Part shown: positions 1 to 7,227 of the stretch, piece after piece | Position numbering within the stretch: the first letter of the stretch is position 1 | Layout: every line of letters starts with the position of its first letter | NCBI GenBank assembly: GCA_947179195.1 | Contig: CAMXAS010000032.1 | Location: 1 to 10,013, forward strand | Direction of reading: 5' to 3' | Source of the DNA: an uncultured Bacteroidales bacterium | Lineage (GTDB): Bacteria; Bacteroidota; Bacteroidia; Bacteroidales; P3 | Length of the DNA: 10,013 bases | The notes under the pieces: model-generated | What the model was told of the DNA's origin: nothing | What the model saw: the letters and a program-made list of their open reading frames with translations, nothing else | The model's database searches: none | Position numbers and translations under genes: made by a program

Positions 1-6
1 AAAATG

Positions 7-14
7 CAAAGATA
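7..14 (-). promoter_or_regulatory. Possible Bacteroidetes -7 promoter box facing left, out of the window
   Basis: The minus strand reads TATCTTTG here, an exact match to the Bacteroidetes -7 consensus TAnnTTTG. It lies downstream of the purM terminator and points off the left edge, so it could drive the next minus-strand gene outside the window. No TTTG or TTG -33 element is seen at the expected 19-21 base spacing, which keeps confidence low. The rest of positions 15-120 is AT-rich with no convincing gene on either strand. Confidence 0.35.
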
Positions 15-121
15 ACCAAAACCATAGAAAAAACGCGGGTCATTTCACCGAACCCAGCCGTCAAAAACGGTTAGGAACTATTGTAACTTTTTGATGGATA
101 AATAGTTGGTGTTGTGTAAAA

Positions 122-167
122 GAAAAACACCGAAATCGGGACGGAACGTCCTGCTTCCGGTGCTTTT
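122..167 (-). terminator. Rho-independent terminator after purM
   Basis: On the minus strand a long imperfect hairpin follows the purM stop codon by about 35 bases. The outer arms (128-135 with 155-162) pair with one G-T wobble, and the inner arms (139-143 with 147-151) pair perfectly around a 3-base loop. It is followed by a T run (T5, C, T). The plus strand also shows four T after the 3' arm, so weak bidirectional action is possible. It closes the OmpA-family/purM transcription unit. Confidence 0.8.
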
Positions 168-200
168 CAAGCCGTATGGCGTGCGGGTTGCAACCGCCGT

Positions 201-1391
201 TTAGTAAATGTAGGTGCCGTGTTCTCCCTTGACCGTCACCTGTTTTCGGTCGCCGGCTTCGCAACGGCCTATAACCTGCGCGTCGAGGTCGTAGTAACGG
301 GCTATCTTGATGATTTCGTCGGCGATGTTTTCCTTGACATAGAGTTCCATGCGGTGACCCATGTTGAACACCTTGTACATCTCTTCCCAAGGCGTCTGCG
401 ACGAAGCCTGAATCATCGTGAAGACGGGCGGGGTCTTGAACAGGTTGTCCTTTACTACGTGGATGTTGTCGCCGATAAAGTTGAGCACCTTGGTCTGCGC
501 GCCCCCGCTGCAGTGGATGATGCCGTGCACCGACGGGCGGAAACTTTCCAACACCGTCTTCATGACGGGCGCGTAAGTACGGGTGGGCGAGAGCAACAAC
601 TGCCCAACGTTCATGCCGGGCACTTCCGTGGCGTCGGTCAGATGCTTGTCACCGCTGTAAATCAACGAGGCATCCACTTGGTCGTCGTAGGATTCCGGGT
701 ATTTGGCCGCATAATCCTTGCAGAGCACGTCGTGACGCGCCGAGGTCAGGCCGTTGCTGCCGATGCCGCTGCAATAGGCGTGCTCGTATTTGGTCTGTCC
801 GGCCGACGCCAGGCCGATGACGAGGTCGCCGGGCTGGATGCGGTCGCCCGTGATGACGTCGCTGCGTTTCAAGCGCGTGCTGACGGTCGAATCCACCACG
901 ATCGTGCGGACGCTGTCGCCCATGTCGGCCGTTTCGCCGCCCGCAAACGTGATGTCGATGCGTTCCTTGGCCATGAGGTCGCAGAACTCCTGCGTCCCTT
1001 CGATGATGGCGGCGATGACTTCGCCCGGAATGCGGAATTTATTGCGGCCGATGGTCGAGGTCAGCACCATGTTGTTGGTGGCGCCGGCGCAAATCAGGTC
1101 GTCGGTGTTCATGACGATGGCGTCCTGCGCGATGCCTTTCCAAACCGAAAGGTCGCCCGTCTCTTTCCAGTACAGGTAAGCCAACACGGCCTTCGTGCCG
1201 GCGCCGTCCGCGTGCATGATGTTGCAGTAAGACGGACCGAACAGGCTCTTTTTGTTATCGTTCAGCACATCGGGGATGACCTTGCAGAACGCTTTGGGGT
1301 AGAGGCCTTTGCTCAGGTTCTTGATGGCGGTCTTCACCTCGTTCTTGGCGGAGGAAACGCCCCGCTGTTCGTATTTGTTGGCGTCGTTCAT
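201..1391 (-). CDS. purM: Phosphoribosylformylglycinamidine cyclo-ligase (AIR synthase)
   Basis: PurM closes formylglycinamidine ribonucleotide to aminoimidazole ribonucleotide using ATP, the fifth step of de novo purine synthesis, in the cytoplasm. The 396-residue product shows the family signatures in order: RGVSSAKNEV near residue 10, the ATP-site DGAGTK at 62-67, MNTDDLICAGA at 94-104, GGETADMG at 151-158, a GLASAG...GSNGLTSARH segment at 193-220, and an HCSGGAQTKVL segment at 293-303 that corresponds to the usual HITGGG. It is about 50 residues longer than the E. coli enzyme; from recall, Bacteroidetes PurM proteins share the extra segment between GLAS and SNGL. The gene starts 27 bases after the OmpA-family gene ends, with no -7 box in the gap, so the two are probably co-transcribed. 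The ATG at 1389-1391 gives the expected N-terminus. Confidence 0.93.
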   Translation of the reverse strand: MNDANKYEQRGVSSAKNEVKTAIKNLSKGLYPKAFCKVIPDVLNDNKKSLFGPSYCNIMHADGAGTKAVLAYLYWKETGDLSVWKGIAQDAIVMNTDDLICAGATNNMVLTSTIGRNKFRIPGEVIAAIIEGTQEFCDLMAKERIDITFAGGETADMGDSVRTIVVDSTVSTRLKRSDVITGDRIQPGDLVIGLASAGQTKYEHAYCSGIGSNGLTSARHDVLCKDYAAKYPESYDDQVDASLIYSGDKHLTDATEVPGMNVGQLLLSPTRTYAPVMKTVLESFRPSVHGIIHCSGGAQTKVLNFIGDNIHVVKDNLFKTPPVFTMIQASSQTPWEEMYKVFNMGHRMELYVKENIADEIIKIARYYDLDAQVIGRCEAGDRKQVTVKGEHGTYIY

Positions 1392-1418
1392 ATTGGGTAT
1401 GGTTTAAGTTTTACTGAT

Positions 1419-3890
1419 TTAGAACCGGATGGTGCCCTCTTCCGCATCCACCGTATAGTCGCCGGCCTTTTTCAAGGCGGGGCGCGTGAGCATCAGGTCG
1501 GCCGGCAGGTTTTCCACCGTCACGAATTCCGTGCGGTCGATATAGAAACGGCCCACCTTTATTTCCTGTATGCTGACGCGTTTGTTCGGCAGCACTTCGC
1601 CGTCTTCGTCAAAGGCCGCGGTGCCGTCCTTGAAATGTTTTTTGCCTAATTTGTCGGCCTGCAACAGCCGCATGACGGCCTCGGTGCTGATTTGCGGCAG
1701 TTTGGCTTTTTCGTTCAGCACGGCCTGCATGCCCGTCCCGTTCACAATCACCGTAAATTCGGGCATCCCGTTCGGATTCTTTTGGAACGGCACGCTGCGG
1801 TCTTGTAGCAGGTTGCCCAAACCGATGACGTTGCCCGTCCCGTCGTCGCCCGTCGGGATGAAGTCGTCGCGCAGTACGCTGAATTCCGTACGCCGGTTCA
1901 GTTGGTGCGCAGCCTCCCGTTGGTTGCGGTCGGGCAGCGAGTCGATGTATTCGGGCGTGAGTACGGTGCCGGCTTCAAACACGAAAGTCTCGCCGCCGTA
2001 AGTCGAGGCGAGGGGCGCGGTCAGTTGGCGGGGGGCTTGGGCGCCATAGCCCTTGGCCACGAGGCGTTGCGGGTGGATGCCGCGCGTAATCAGGTAATCC
2101 ACCGCCGACTGGGCGCGCAACTGCGACAGCGAGTCGTTGCCCATGGCAATCGGCCGCACGTCGGTATGCGACGCCAATTCGATGACCAGGCGCGGGTTCT
2201 TCTCCAACAGCAGAATCAGGCCGAACAGCGAGTCTTCGTATTGCGGTTTGAGTTCCCAACGGCCGAGGTCGTAGAGGATTTCCGGCAATACGACGGGGCC
2301 CTGCGGGATTTTGGACAGCGAGAAGTCGCGCACGAGGTCGGTGCTGGCAATGAGCCCCACCGTGGTTTCGGTCGCTTCTGCACCCAAGAAGTCCTTTTTC
2401 TCGACGGTCAGTTGATAGGTCGTCTGCGGTTGAATCTGTTGGTTGTCGAAGCGGTAAAAGCCTTTGGCGTTCGTCAGCGTGCGGATAATCATGCCGTCCG
2501 AGCCGGAGAGCTGGATTTCCGCATCGGCGATGGGCTGCATATTGTCGTCGTTGCGCACGGTGCCCGAAAGCGTGAAGATGATGTCGGGCAGATAGAACGA
2601 ATAGAGGTCGTCGCTACCGCGTCCCTCCGCCCGGCTGGACGCGAACATCCCCTTGTTGAGACCGGGCAGGAAACAGATGCCGAAGTCGTCGGCGTTCGTG
2701 TTGATGGGGTAGCCGAGGTTCTCCACATCCGTAAACACGCCCTCTTGGCGCGTCGCCTTGAAGATGTCGTAGCCGCCCAGGCTGTTGTGGCCCGTGGAGG
2801 CGAAGTACAACAGCGTGTCGTTCCTCAAAAACGGATAGGCCTCTTTGTCGCACGAGTTGACGTGAGGCCCTAAGTTGACGGGCTCGCCGAACGCGCTGCC
2901 GCTGCCTTTGGCGTACCATATATCCAAATCGCCTTCGCCGCCCGCGCGGTTGCTGGCGAAAAAGAGCGTGCCGCCGTCTTCGGTCGCGAACGGGTGGATG
3001 AAGTCGGCCACCGTGTCGCCGCCGAAGTCCACGTCTTCGGGCTCGCTCCATGACGTGCCGTCAAACGTGGAGGTGCGGATGATGCAACGGTTGCGTTTCT
3101 TTTTCGTGTTGTAGCAATACGTGTAATACATCGTGCCGCCGTTTTGGCAAAAGGCGGCGTCGCTTTCATTGAGGGCCGTGCTCGTCACTTCGTTCTGATC
3201 CAAGCGTTCGGGCGTGCTCCATTCGCCCTTGGCGTCCATTTTCGCCACCCATATATCCGAAAAACGCTGTCCGCTCCACGGGTCGAGTTTCTTGCCGGTC
3301 ACGCCTTCCCGTGTGGAAGTGAACGCGATGACGTCGCCTTCCTGCGTGTAGAAACGCGGCGTCCAGTCGCCCTCGCGGCTGTTGAGTTTCTTGACGTTCT
3401 CTATTTCGTAGCGCGTGATGTTCTGCATGGCTTCCTCGATGCGTTGCGCGGCCTCCCGCCCCGCGATGGCCGTGCTGTCGTCGGGAATGAAGTCCAGATA
3501 GGCGTCGAAGTTCTCGTACGCGCCCGCGAAGTCGCCGAGGTTCAGTTGCAGTTGCGCCAGATAGAGGAACACCTTGGGTTCGTACATATAGTATTTCGCA
3601 CGGATGGCGCGTTTGTACTGGGAAGCCGCCGGTTTGCACTGGCCGGCGAGCCGGTAGCATTCGGCAATCTGGAACAGCAAGCGGTCTTTTTCGGTCTTGT
3701 CGGCTTTTTTGAGTTTGGCGAAAGCCTTTTGATACAACGCCTGGGCCTTGTAATATGAATGATAGGTGAAAGCCGTATCCGCCTTCTGAATCTGTCTCTT
3801 TTGGGCCACCGCCGGCGTGGCGGCGCCGAACGCCCACAGGCAGAGCGTCAAAAGGGAACCTATCATCAAAGGATGCTTCATAAAAGGCAT
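1419..3890 (-). CDS. OmpA-family envelope protein: TPR, PD40 propeller, carboxypeptidase-regulatory-like and OmpA domains plus degenerate protease-like tail (PorE-like)
   Basis: An exported 823-residue protein, probably anchoring the outer membrane or a secretion apparatus to peptidoglycan. In order: a signal peptide ending AVA-Q at 27-30 (Met4 is an alternative start; Cys17 lies in LTLC, not a proper lipobox); TPR-like helices at about 35-160; PD40 propeller repeats at about 170-435, seen as repeated 'FASNR...DIW/DIF/DLY' blades; a carboxypeptidase-regulatory-like beta domain at about 438-528; and an OmpA domain at about 533-673. The OmpA domain keeps the peptidoglycan-binding Asp577 (SHTD) and Arg592 (LRAQ), and carries an insert of roughly 40 residues before NRRTEF. 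Residues 709-823 form an extra domain resembling retropepsins but lacking the catalytic DTG. The first four domains match the layout of PorE (PG1058) of the type IX secretion system, but PorE is a lipoprotein and no other secretion gene is visible here. The family call is firm; the PorE role is inference. Confidence 0.88.
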   Translation of the reverse strand: MPFMKHPLMIGSLLTLCLWAFGAATPAVAQKRQIQKADTAFTYHSYYKAQALYQKAFAKLKKADKTEKDRLLFQIAECYRLAGQCKPAASQYKRAIRAKYYMYEPKVFLYLAQLQLNLGDFAGAYENFDAYLDFIPDDSTAIAGREAAQRIEEAMQNITRYEIENVKKLNSREGDWTPRFYTQEGDVIAFTSTREGVTGKKLDPWSGQRFSDIWVAKMDAKGEWSTPERLDQNEVTSTALNESDAAFCQNGGTMYYTYCYNTKKKRNRCIIRTSTFDGTSWSEPEDVDFGGDTVADFIHPFATEDGGTLFFASNRAGGEGDLDIWYAKGSGSAFGEPVNLGPHVNSCDKEAYPFLRNDTLLYFASTGHNSLGGYDIFKATRQEGVFTDVENLGYPINTNADDFGICFLPGLNKGMFASSRAEGRGSDDLYSFYLPDIIFTLSGTVRNDDNMQPIADAEIQLSGSDGMIIRTLTNAKGFYRFDNQQIQPQTTYQLTVEKKDFLGAEATETTVGLIASTDLVRDFSLSKIPQGPVVLPEILYDLGRWELKPQYEDSLFGLILLLEKNPRLVIELASHTDVRPIAMGNDSLSQLRAQSAVDYLITRGIHPQRLVAKGYGAQAPRQLTAPLASTYGGETFVFEAGTVLTPEYIDSLPDRNQREAAHQLNRRTEFSVLRDDFIPTGDDGTGNVIGLGNLLQDRSVPFQKNPNGMPEFTVIVNGTGMQAVLNEKAKLPQISTEAVMRLLQADKLGKKHFKDGTAAFDEDGEVLPNKRVSIQEIKVGRFYIDRTEFVTVENLPADLMLTRPALKKAGDYTVDAEEGTIRF

Positions 3891-3907
3891 ACGGATTTAA
3901 GACGGGG

Positions 3908-3915
3908 CTAAGTTA
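3908..3915 (-). promoter_or_regulatory. Candidate -7 box for the OmpA-family gene and purM
   Basis: The minus strand reads TAACTTAG, one mismatch from TAnnTTTG, and would place the transcript start about 10 bases before the ATG. No clear -33 element is seen; the upstream region is two T runs. Because the secDF terminator lies directly upstream, the OmpA-family gene needs its own promoter somewhere in the short stretch 3891-3930, and this is the best candidate there. Confidence 0.35.
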
Positions 3916-3930
3916 CGAAAAAAAAGCGGC

Positions 3931-3966
3931 AAAAAAAAACGGACGGCCCTGTGCGGAGCCGTCCGT
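3931..3966 (-). terminator. Strong Rho-independent terminator after secDF
   Basis: On the minus strand a perfect 9-bp GC-rich stem (3958-3966 with 3939-3947, ACGGACGGC/GCCGTCCGT) with a 10-base loop is followed immediately by nine T. It begins about 20 bases after the secDF stop codon and separates secDF from the OmpA-family gene. Confidence 0.93.
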
Positions 3967-3986
3967 CGTAAAAATGATTTCAAGGT

Positions 3987-6900
3987 TTATTTGGCGTTCT
4001 TCGCCTCCAGTTTGCGCTGTTTGCGCGTCAGCAGGTCGTAGGCCGTCGGCGCCGCCACGAAGATGGAGGCGTAGGTACCGATGAGCACACCGCAGAGAAT
4101 CGAGAACGTGAAGCCCCGGATAACCTCGCCGCCGAAGATGAAGATCATCAACAGCGTGACCAAAGTCGTGCCGGAGGTGTTGATGGTACGCGACAGGGTG
4201 GAGTTGATGGCCGCGTTCATGTTGTTCAGCAACGGGTGCTTGGGCATGAGCTGCATATTCTCGCGGATACGGTCGAAGATAACGACGGTGTCGTTGACCG
4301 AGTAACCGATAATCGTCAGGATGGCCGCGATAAACGCCTGGTCGATGTCCAACGAGAACGGCAGGATACCGTAGAGCAACGAGAACAGACCGATGGAAAT
4401 CACCGTGTTGTGGGTCAGGCCGATAAGACAGCTCAGACCGAACTGCCAACGTTTGAACCGTACGGCGATATAGGCGAAGATAAAGAGCAGGGCCACGATA
4501 ACGGCGATGAAGGCCGAGCGCGTGATGTCGGAGGCCACGGTAGGCCCTACGACTTCCGAACTCAACTTACCGAGCATCTTGTCGCTCTGTTCCGACTTGA
4601 ATTCCTCCATCGAGATTTCTTCGAGGAAGAACGGGTGGCAGCCGTCGTACAGACGGGCTTCGATGTCGTTATCCACCTCGCCGCCGGTTTCGTTCACCTT
4701 GTATTTCGTCGTGATTTTAACCTGGTTCGAGGGGCCGAACGTCTTGACTTCGGGCGCGTCGCCGTCGAAAGCGTCCGTCAGGCTGGCGCGCAGGTCATTC
4801 GTCGGTACGACCTGGTCGAAACGGACCACATACGTGCGGCCGCCGCTGAAGTCGATACCGAGGCTCAGGCCTCTCGTGCAGAGCGAAATGATGCTGACCA
4901 GGACGAGCGTACCGGAAATAATGTAGGAGAATTTCCGTTTGCCGATGAAGTCGATTTTCGTATGCGCCAGGAAGTTCTCGGAGAACTTGTTGGAGAAACG
5001 GATCGTCTTGTTCTTCGACAACCATCTCGTGAAGATGAGGCGCGAGATGAAGATGGCCGTGAACATGGAGGTCAGGATACCGATGCAGAGCGTCGTGGCG
5101 AAGCCTTGGATGGGGCCCGTACCGAAGTAGAGCAACACGATACCCGTAATCAAGGTCGTGACGTTACCGTCAATGATGGCCGAGTAGGCGTTCTTGTAAC
5201 CGTCGTCCACCGCCATGCGCAGGCTCTTGCCCGCACGCAGTTCCTCCTTGATACGTTCGTAGATGATAACGTTGGCATCCACGGCCATACCCAGCGTGAG
5301 CACGATACCCGCGATACCGGGCAACGTCAAGACCGCGCCGAGCGAGGTCAGCACGCCGAACATGAAGAACAGGTTGACCAACAGCGCGATATTGGCAACC
5401 AAACCGCCCTTGTTGTAGAAAATCAACATATAAATCAGTACCATGACAAAGGCCAGGATGAACGACAGCATACTGTTGCGGATGGATTCCTGACCCAAGG
5501 ACGGGCCTACGACCGATTCCTGTACGATCGTGGCGGGGGCGGGCAGTTTACCCGCTTTGAGGATATTGGCCAAGTCCTTGCCTTCTTCCACGGTAAAGCC
5601 GCCCGTAATCGAGGAACGGCCGCCGGGGATTTCGCCGTTGACGGTCGGCCACGAATAGGCCGCGTTGTCCATGACGATGGCGATGGAACGGCCCACGTTG
5701 TTACCCGTCATGTTCTTCCAGATGCGCGCGCCTTCGGTGTTCATCGACATGCTGATTTCCACGCCGCCCGTCTGGTCGTAGTCCTGACGCGCGTCGGTGA
5801 TGGCGTCGCCGCCCAAGGGGGCGCGGCCGTCACGCGTCGTCACTTTCAGCGCAATCAGCGCGTAAATATCGGTATTCGGTTGAATCGGTTTGACCGACCA
5901 TACGAATTTGGCGTTGCGCGGGAACTGTCTTTGGCAGAGTTCCAGCAGTTGGTCCACACGCTTCATGTCTTTGGCCTGCGCGTAACCTACGACCGGGCCT
6001 CTACGGCTTTCGTCGCCTTGGTAGAGCGAGGGAATCAAGACCGCGAACAGCGGGTTTTCGGCCCGCCAGGTTTCGCTGTCGAACTGTTCGGCGTTGTCCG
6101 TGTTGCCGGCCGCCAGTTCGTTGAACAGCGAGTCTTCGGAGGCGTCGGCCGTCAGTTCGGCCGCCAAACCGGCCACGTCGTCCGCTTCACCGTCGGCCAG
6201 CGTCGGCTGGGCCGGCGTCGGTTCGGCGATGGGTTCGATGGCGCTTTCCACCAGGTCTTCGCCCTGTACTTTCTCTACAGAAGCCAGGTATTCGTTGGCC
6301 GCCTGCAAGGCCGGCGCGAGTTCCGCAAATTCATAGGTTTCCCAAAATTCCAACTGGGCCGTACCCTGGAGCAGTTTGCGCACGCGTTCCGGTTCCTTCA
6401 CGCCCGGCAACTCAATCAAGATACGTTCGGTCGAACCGAGTTTCTGAATGTTGGGCTGGGCCACGCCGAACTTGTCGATACGTTGGCGCAGGATTTGATA
6501 CGTGCGGTCGAACGCGCCTTCGGTCTCTTCACGGATGGCCGCGATAACGGCGCTGTTGGGCGAGTTGGCGTTCACCGATTTCATTTCGAAACTGAAGATG
6601 GAAGCCATCTGCGCGTTCGGGTCCATTTCGTTCCACACCGTTTCGAAGATGCTGACGAAGTTGCTGTTCGGCTCAATGCGGTTGCGCTCGATGGCCGCCG
6701 TCATGACGCGGTTGAACAGCGTGTCGGTGCTGTAGCCGGAAAGGGCCCTTACGACATCGGCCGTCGAAACCTCCATCAACACGTTCATACCGCCCCGCAG
6801 ATCCAAGCCGAGGTTCAATTCGCGCGCCTTACATTCCTTGTAAGTGTATTTGCGAATCAGAATGTTGTAGATGACTTCGTTGCCTACGGAATCCTTGAAA

Positions 6901-7118
6901 TATTCCTCGCGGGTGCGGGAAATGGAATCCAGATAGTACTTCTCTTTCAGCACGTCGCCCATCGCCAGGGTTTTGGCCTGCGCCACCGCTTCCGGCGCCG
7001 TGGCGTAAACCATGGCCTTTTTGTCCATCCGCCGCGCGAAGAACGTAAACGAAAGCTGATAAAGGCAAATTATCGCAAGCGTCCATGCGAAAAATTTAAT
7101 AACTCCCTTATTTTGCAT
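3987..7118 (-). CDS. secDF: Fused protein translocase subunit SecDF
   Basis: SecDF sits in the inner membrane with SecYEG and uses the proton motive force to pull secreted proteins through to the periplasm. This 1043-residue protein joins SecD and SecF in one chain, as is usual in Bacteroidetes. I read twelve membrane segments: one at about 8-28, five at about 548-697, then the SecF set at about 730-747 and 867-1025. The SecD signature LGLDLRGG is at 103-110 and GMAVDANVIIYERIKEE at 610-626, with the proton-pathway Asp614. The SecF half has SLGIDFSGG at 752-760 and GYSVNDTVVIFDRIREN at 938-954. Asp943 and Arg977 are 34 residues apart, the same spacing as the essential E. coli SecF Asp213 and Arg247. 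An acidic, Ala-rich insert lies at about 287-346 in the periplasmic head. The ATG at 7116-7118 sits directly before the first membrane segment. The gene has its own promoter and terminator. Confidence 0.96.
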   Translation of the reverse strand: MQNKGVIKFFAWTLAIICLYQLSFTFFARRMDKKAMVYATAPEAVAQAKTLAMGDVLKEKYYLDSISRTREEYFKDSVGNEVIYNILIRKYTYKECKARELNLGLDLRGGMNVLMEVSTADVVRALSGYSTDTLFNRVMTAAIERNRIEPNSNFVSIFETVWNEMDPNAQMASIFSFEMKSVNANSPNSAVIAAIREETEGAFDRTYQILRQRIDKFGVAQPNIQKLGSTERILIELPGVKEPERVRKLLQGTAQLEFWETYEFAELAPALQAANEYLASVEKVQGEDLVESAIEPIAEPTPAQPTLADGEADDVAGLAAELTADASEDSLFNELAAGNTDNAEQFDSETWRAENPLFAVLIPSLYQGDESRRGPVVGYAQAKDMKRVDQLLELCQRQFPRNAKFVWSVKPIQPNTDIYALIALKVTTRDGRAPLGGDAITDARQDYDQTGGVEISMSMNTEGARIWKNMTGNNVGRSIAIVMDNAAYSWPTVNGEIPGGRSSITGGFTVEEGKDLANILKAGKLPAPATIVQESVVGPSLGQESIRNSMLSFILAFVMVLIYMLIFYNKGGLVANIALLVNLFFMFGVLTSLGAVLTLPGIAGIVLTLGMAVDANVIIYERIKEELRAGKSLRMAVDDGYKNAYSAIIDGNVTTLITGIVLLYFGTGPIQGFATTLCIGILTSMFTAIFISRLIFTRWLSKNKTIRFSNKFSENFLAHTKIDFIGKRKFSYIISGTLVLVSIISLCTRGLSLGIDFSGGRTYVVRFDQVVPTNDLRASLTDAFDGDAPEVKTFGPSNQVKITTKYKVNETGGEVDNDIEARLYDGCHPFFLEEISMEEFKSEQSDKMLGKLSSEVVGPTVASDITRSAFIAVIVALLFIFAYIAVRFKRWQFGLSCLIGLTHNTVISIGLFSLLYGILPFSLDIDQAFIAAILTIIGYSVNDTVVIFDRIRENMQLMPKHPLLNNMNAAINSTLSRTINTSGTTLVTLLMIFIFGGEVIRGFTFSILCGVLIGTYASIFVAAPTAYDLLTRKQRKLEAKNAK

Positions 7119-7158
7119 AACTTTAAGTAATTAATATTTCCAATTCAACAGCGGGAAA

Positions 7159-7171
7159 CCGTCCGGGACGG
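7159..7171 (-). repeat. Inverted repeat in the secDF leader
   Basis: CCGTC and GACGG flank three bases, giving a compact 5-bp GC hairpin. It lies between the predicted secDF transcript start (near 7180) and the start codon, so it would fold in the 5' untranslated region. Only three T follow it on the minus strand, so it is a poor terminator; it might stabilise the leader or be a weak barrier to read-through from ansA. Confidence 0.5.
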
Positions 7172-7186
7172 AATCCAACAAGCCGA

Positions 7187-7218
7187 CAAAGATACATTAA
7201 AATAGGCGCAAAAGCAAG
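7187..7218 (-). promoter_or_regulatory. secDF promoter (-7 TATCTTTG, -33 CTTG)
   Basis: On the minus strand TATCTTTG (7187-7194) matches the Bacteroidetes -7 consensus exactly. CTTG (7215-7218), containing the core TTG, lies 20 bases upstream, within the known 19-21 base spacing. The expected transcript start near 7180 leaves a leader of roughly 60 bases before the secDF ATG. The -33 element lies just 9 bases past the ansA stop codon, and I see no strong terminator between the two genes, so some ansA read-through into secDF is possible. Confidence 0.7.
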
Positions 7219-7227
7219 ACGGCGGGT

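Noticed and set aside
58..70. Small hairpin CCGT-CAAAA-ACGG near the left edge
   Set aside because: Only four pairs with no T run next to it; the stronger hairpin at 122-167 already explains termination of purM.
219..1649. A 476-codon open frame antisense to purM and the end of the OmpA-family gene
   Set aside because: Same phase-aligned shadow effect; it even spans the intergenic gap and resembles no protein family.
3837..3850. Cys17 of the OmpA-family signal peptide as a lipoprotein attachment site
   Set aside because: The preceding residues are Leu-Thr-Leu, lacking the small residue required before the lipobox Cys, and a good signal peptidase I site, AVA-Q, follows at 27-30.
2224..6141. 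A shared 16-base stretch, GAACAGCGAGTCTTCG, at about 2224 and about 6123
   Set aside because: Both copies encode Glu-Asp-Ser-Leu-Phe with the same preferred codons in unrelated proteins. It is coincidence from codon bias, not a dispersed repeat.
4236..7130. A 964-codon open frame on the plus strand, antisense to secDF
   Set aside because: Its codons lie exactly in phase opposite the secDF codons, so it stays open merely because secDF avoids TTA, CTA and TCA. The translation is rich in Arg, Val, Gln, His and Asp with no recognisable domain, whereas the minus strand encodes clear SecDF.
7131..7190. Short reading frames in the secDF leader that might act as a secretion-monitoring arrest peptide
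   Set aside because: One 16-codon frame needs a TTG start without a ribosome binding site, and neither frame shows a signal-like segment or a known arrest motif. Nothing beyond chance supports translation.
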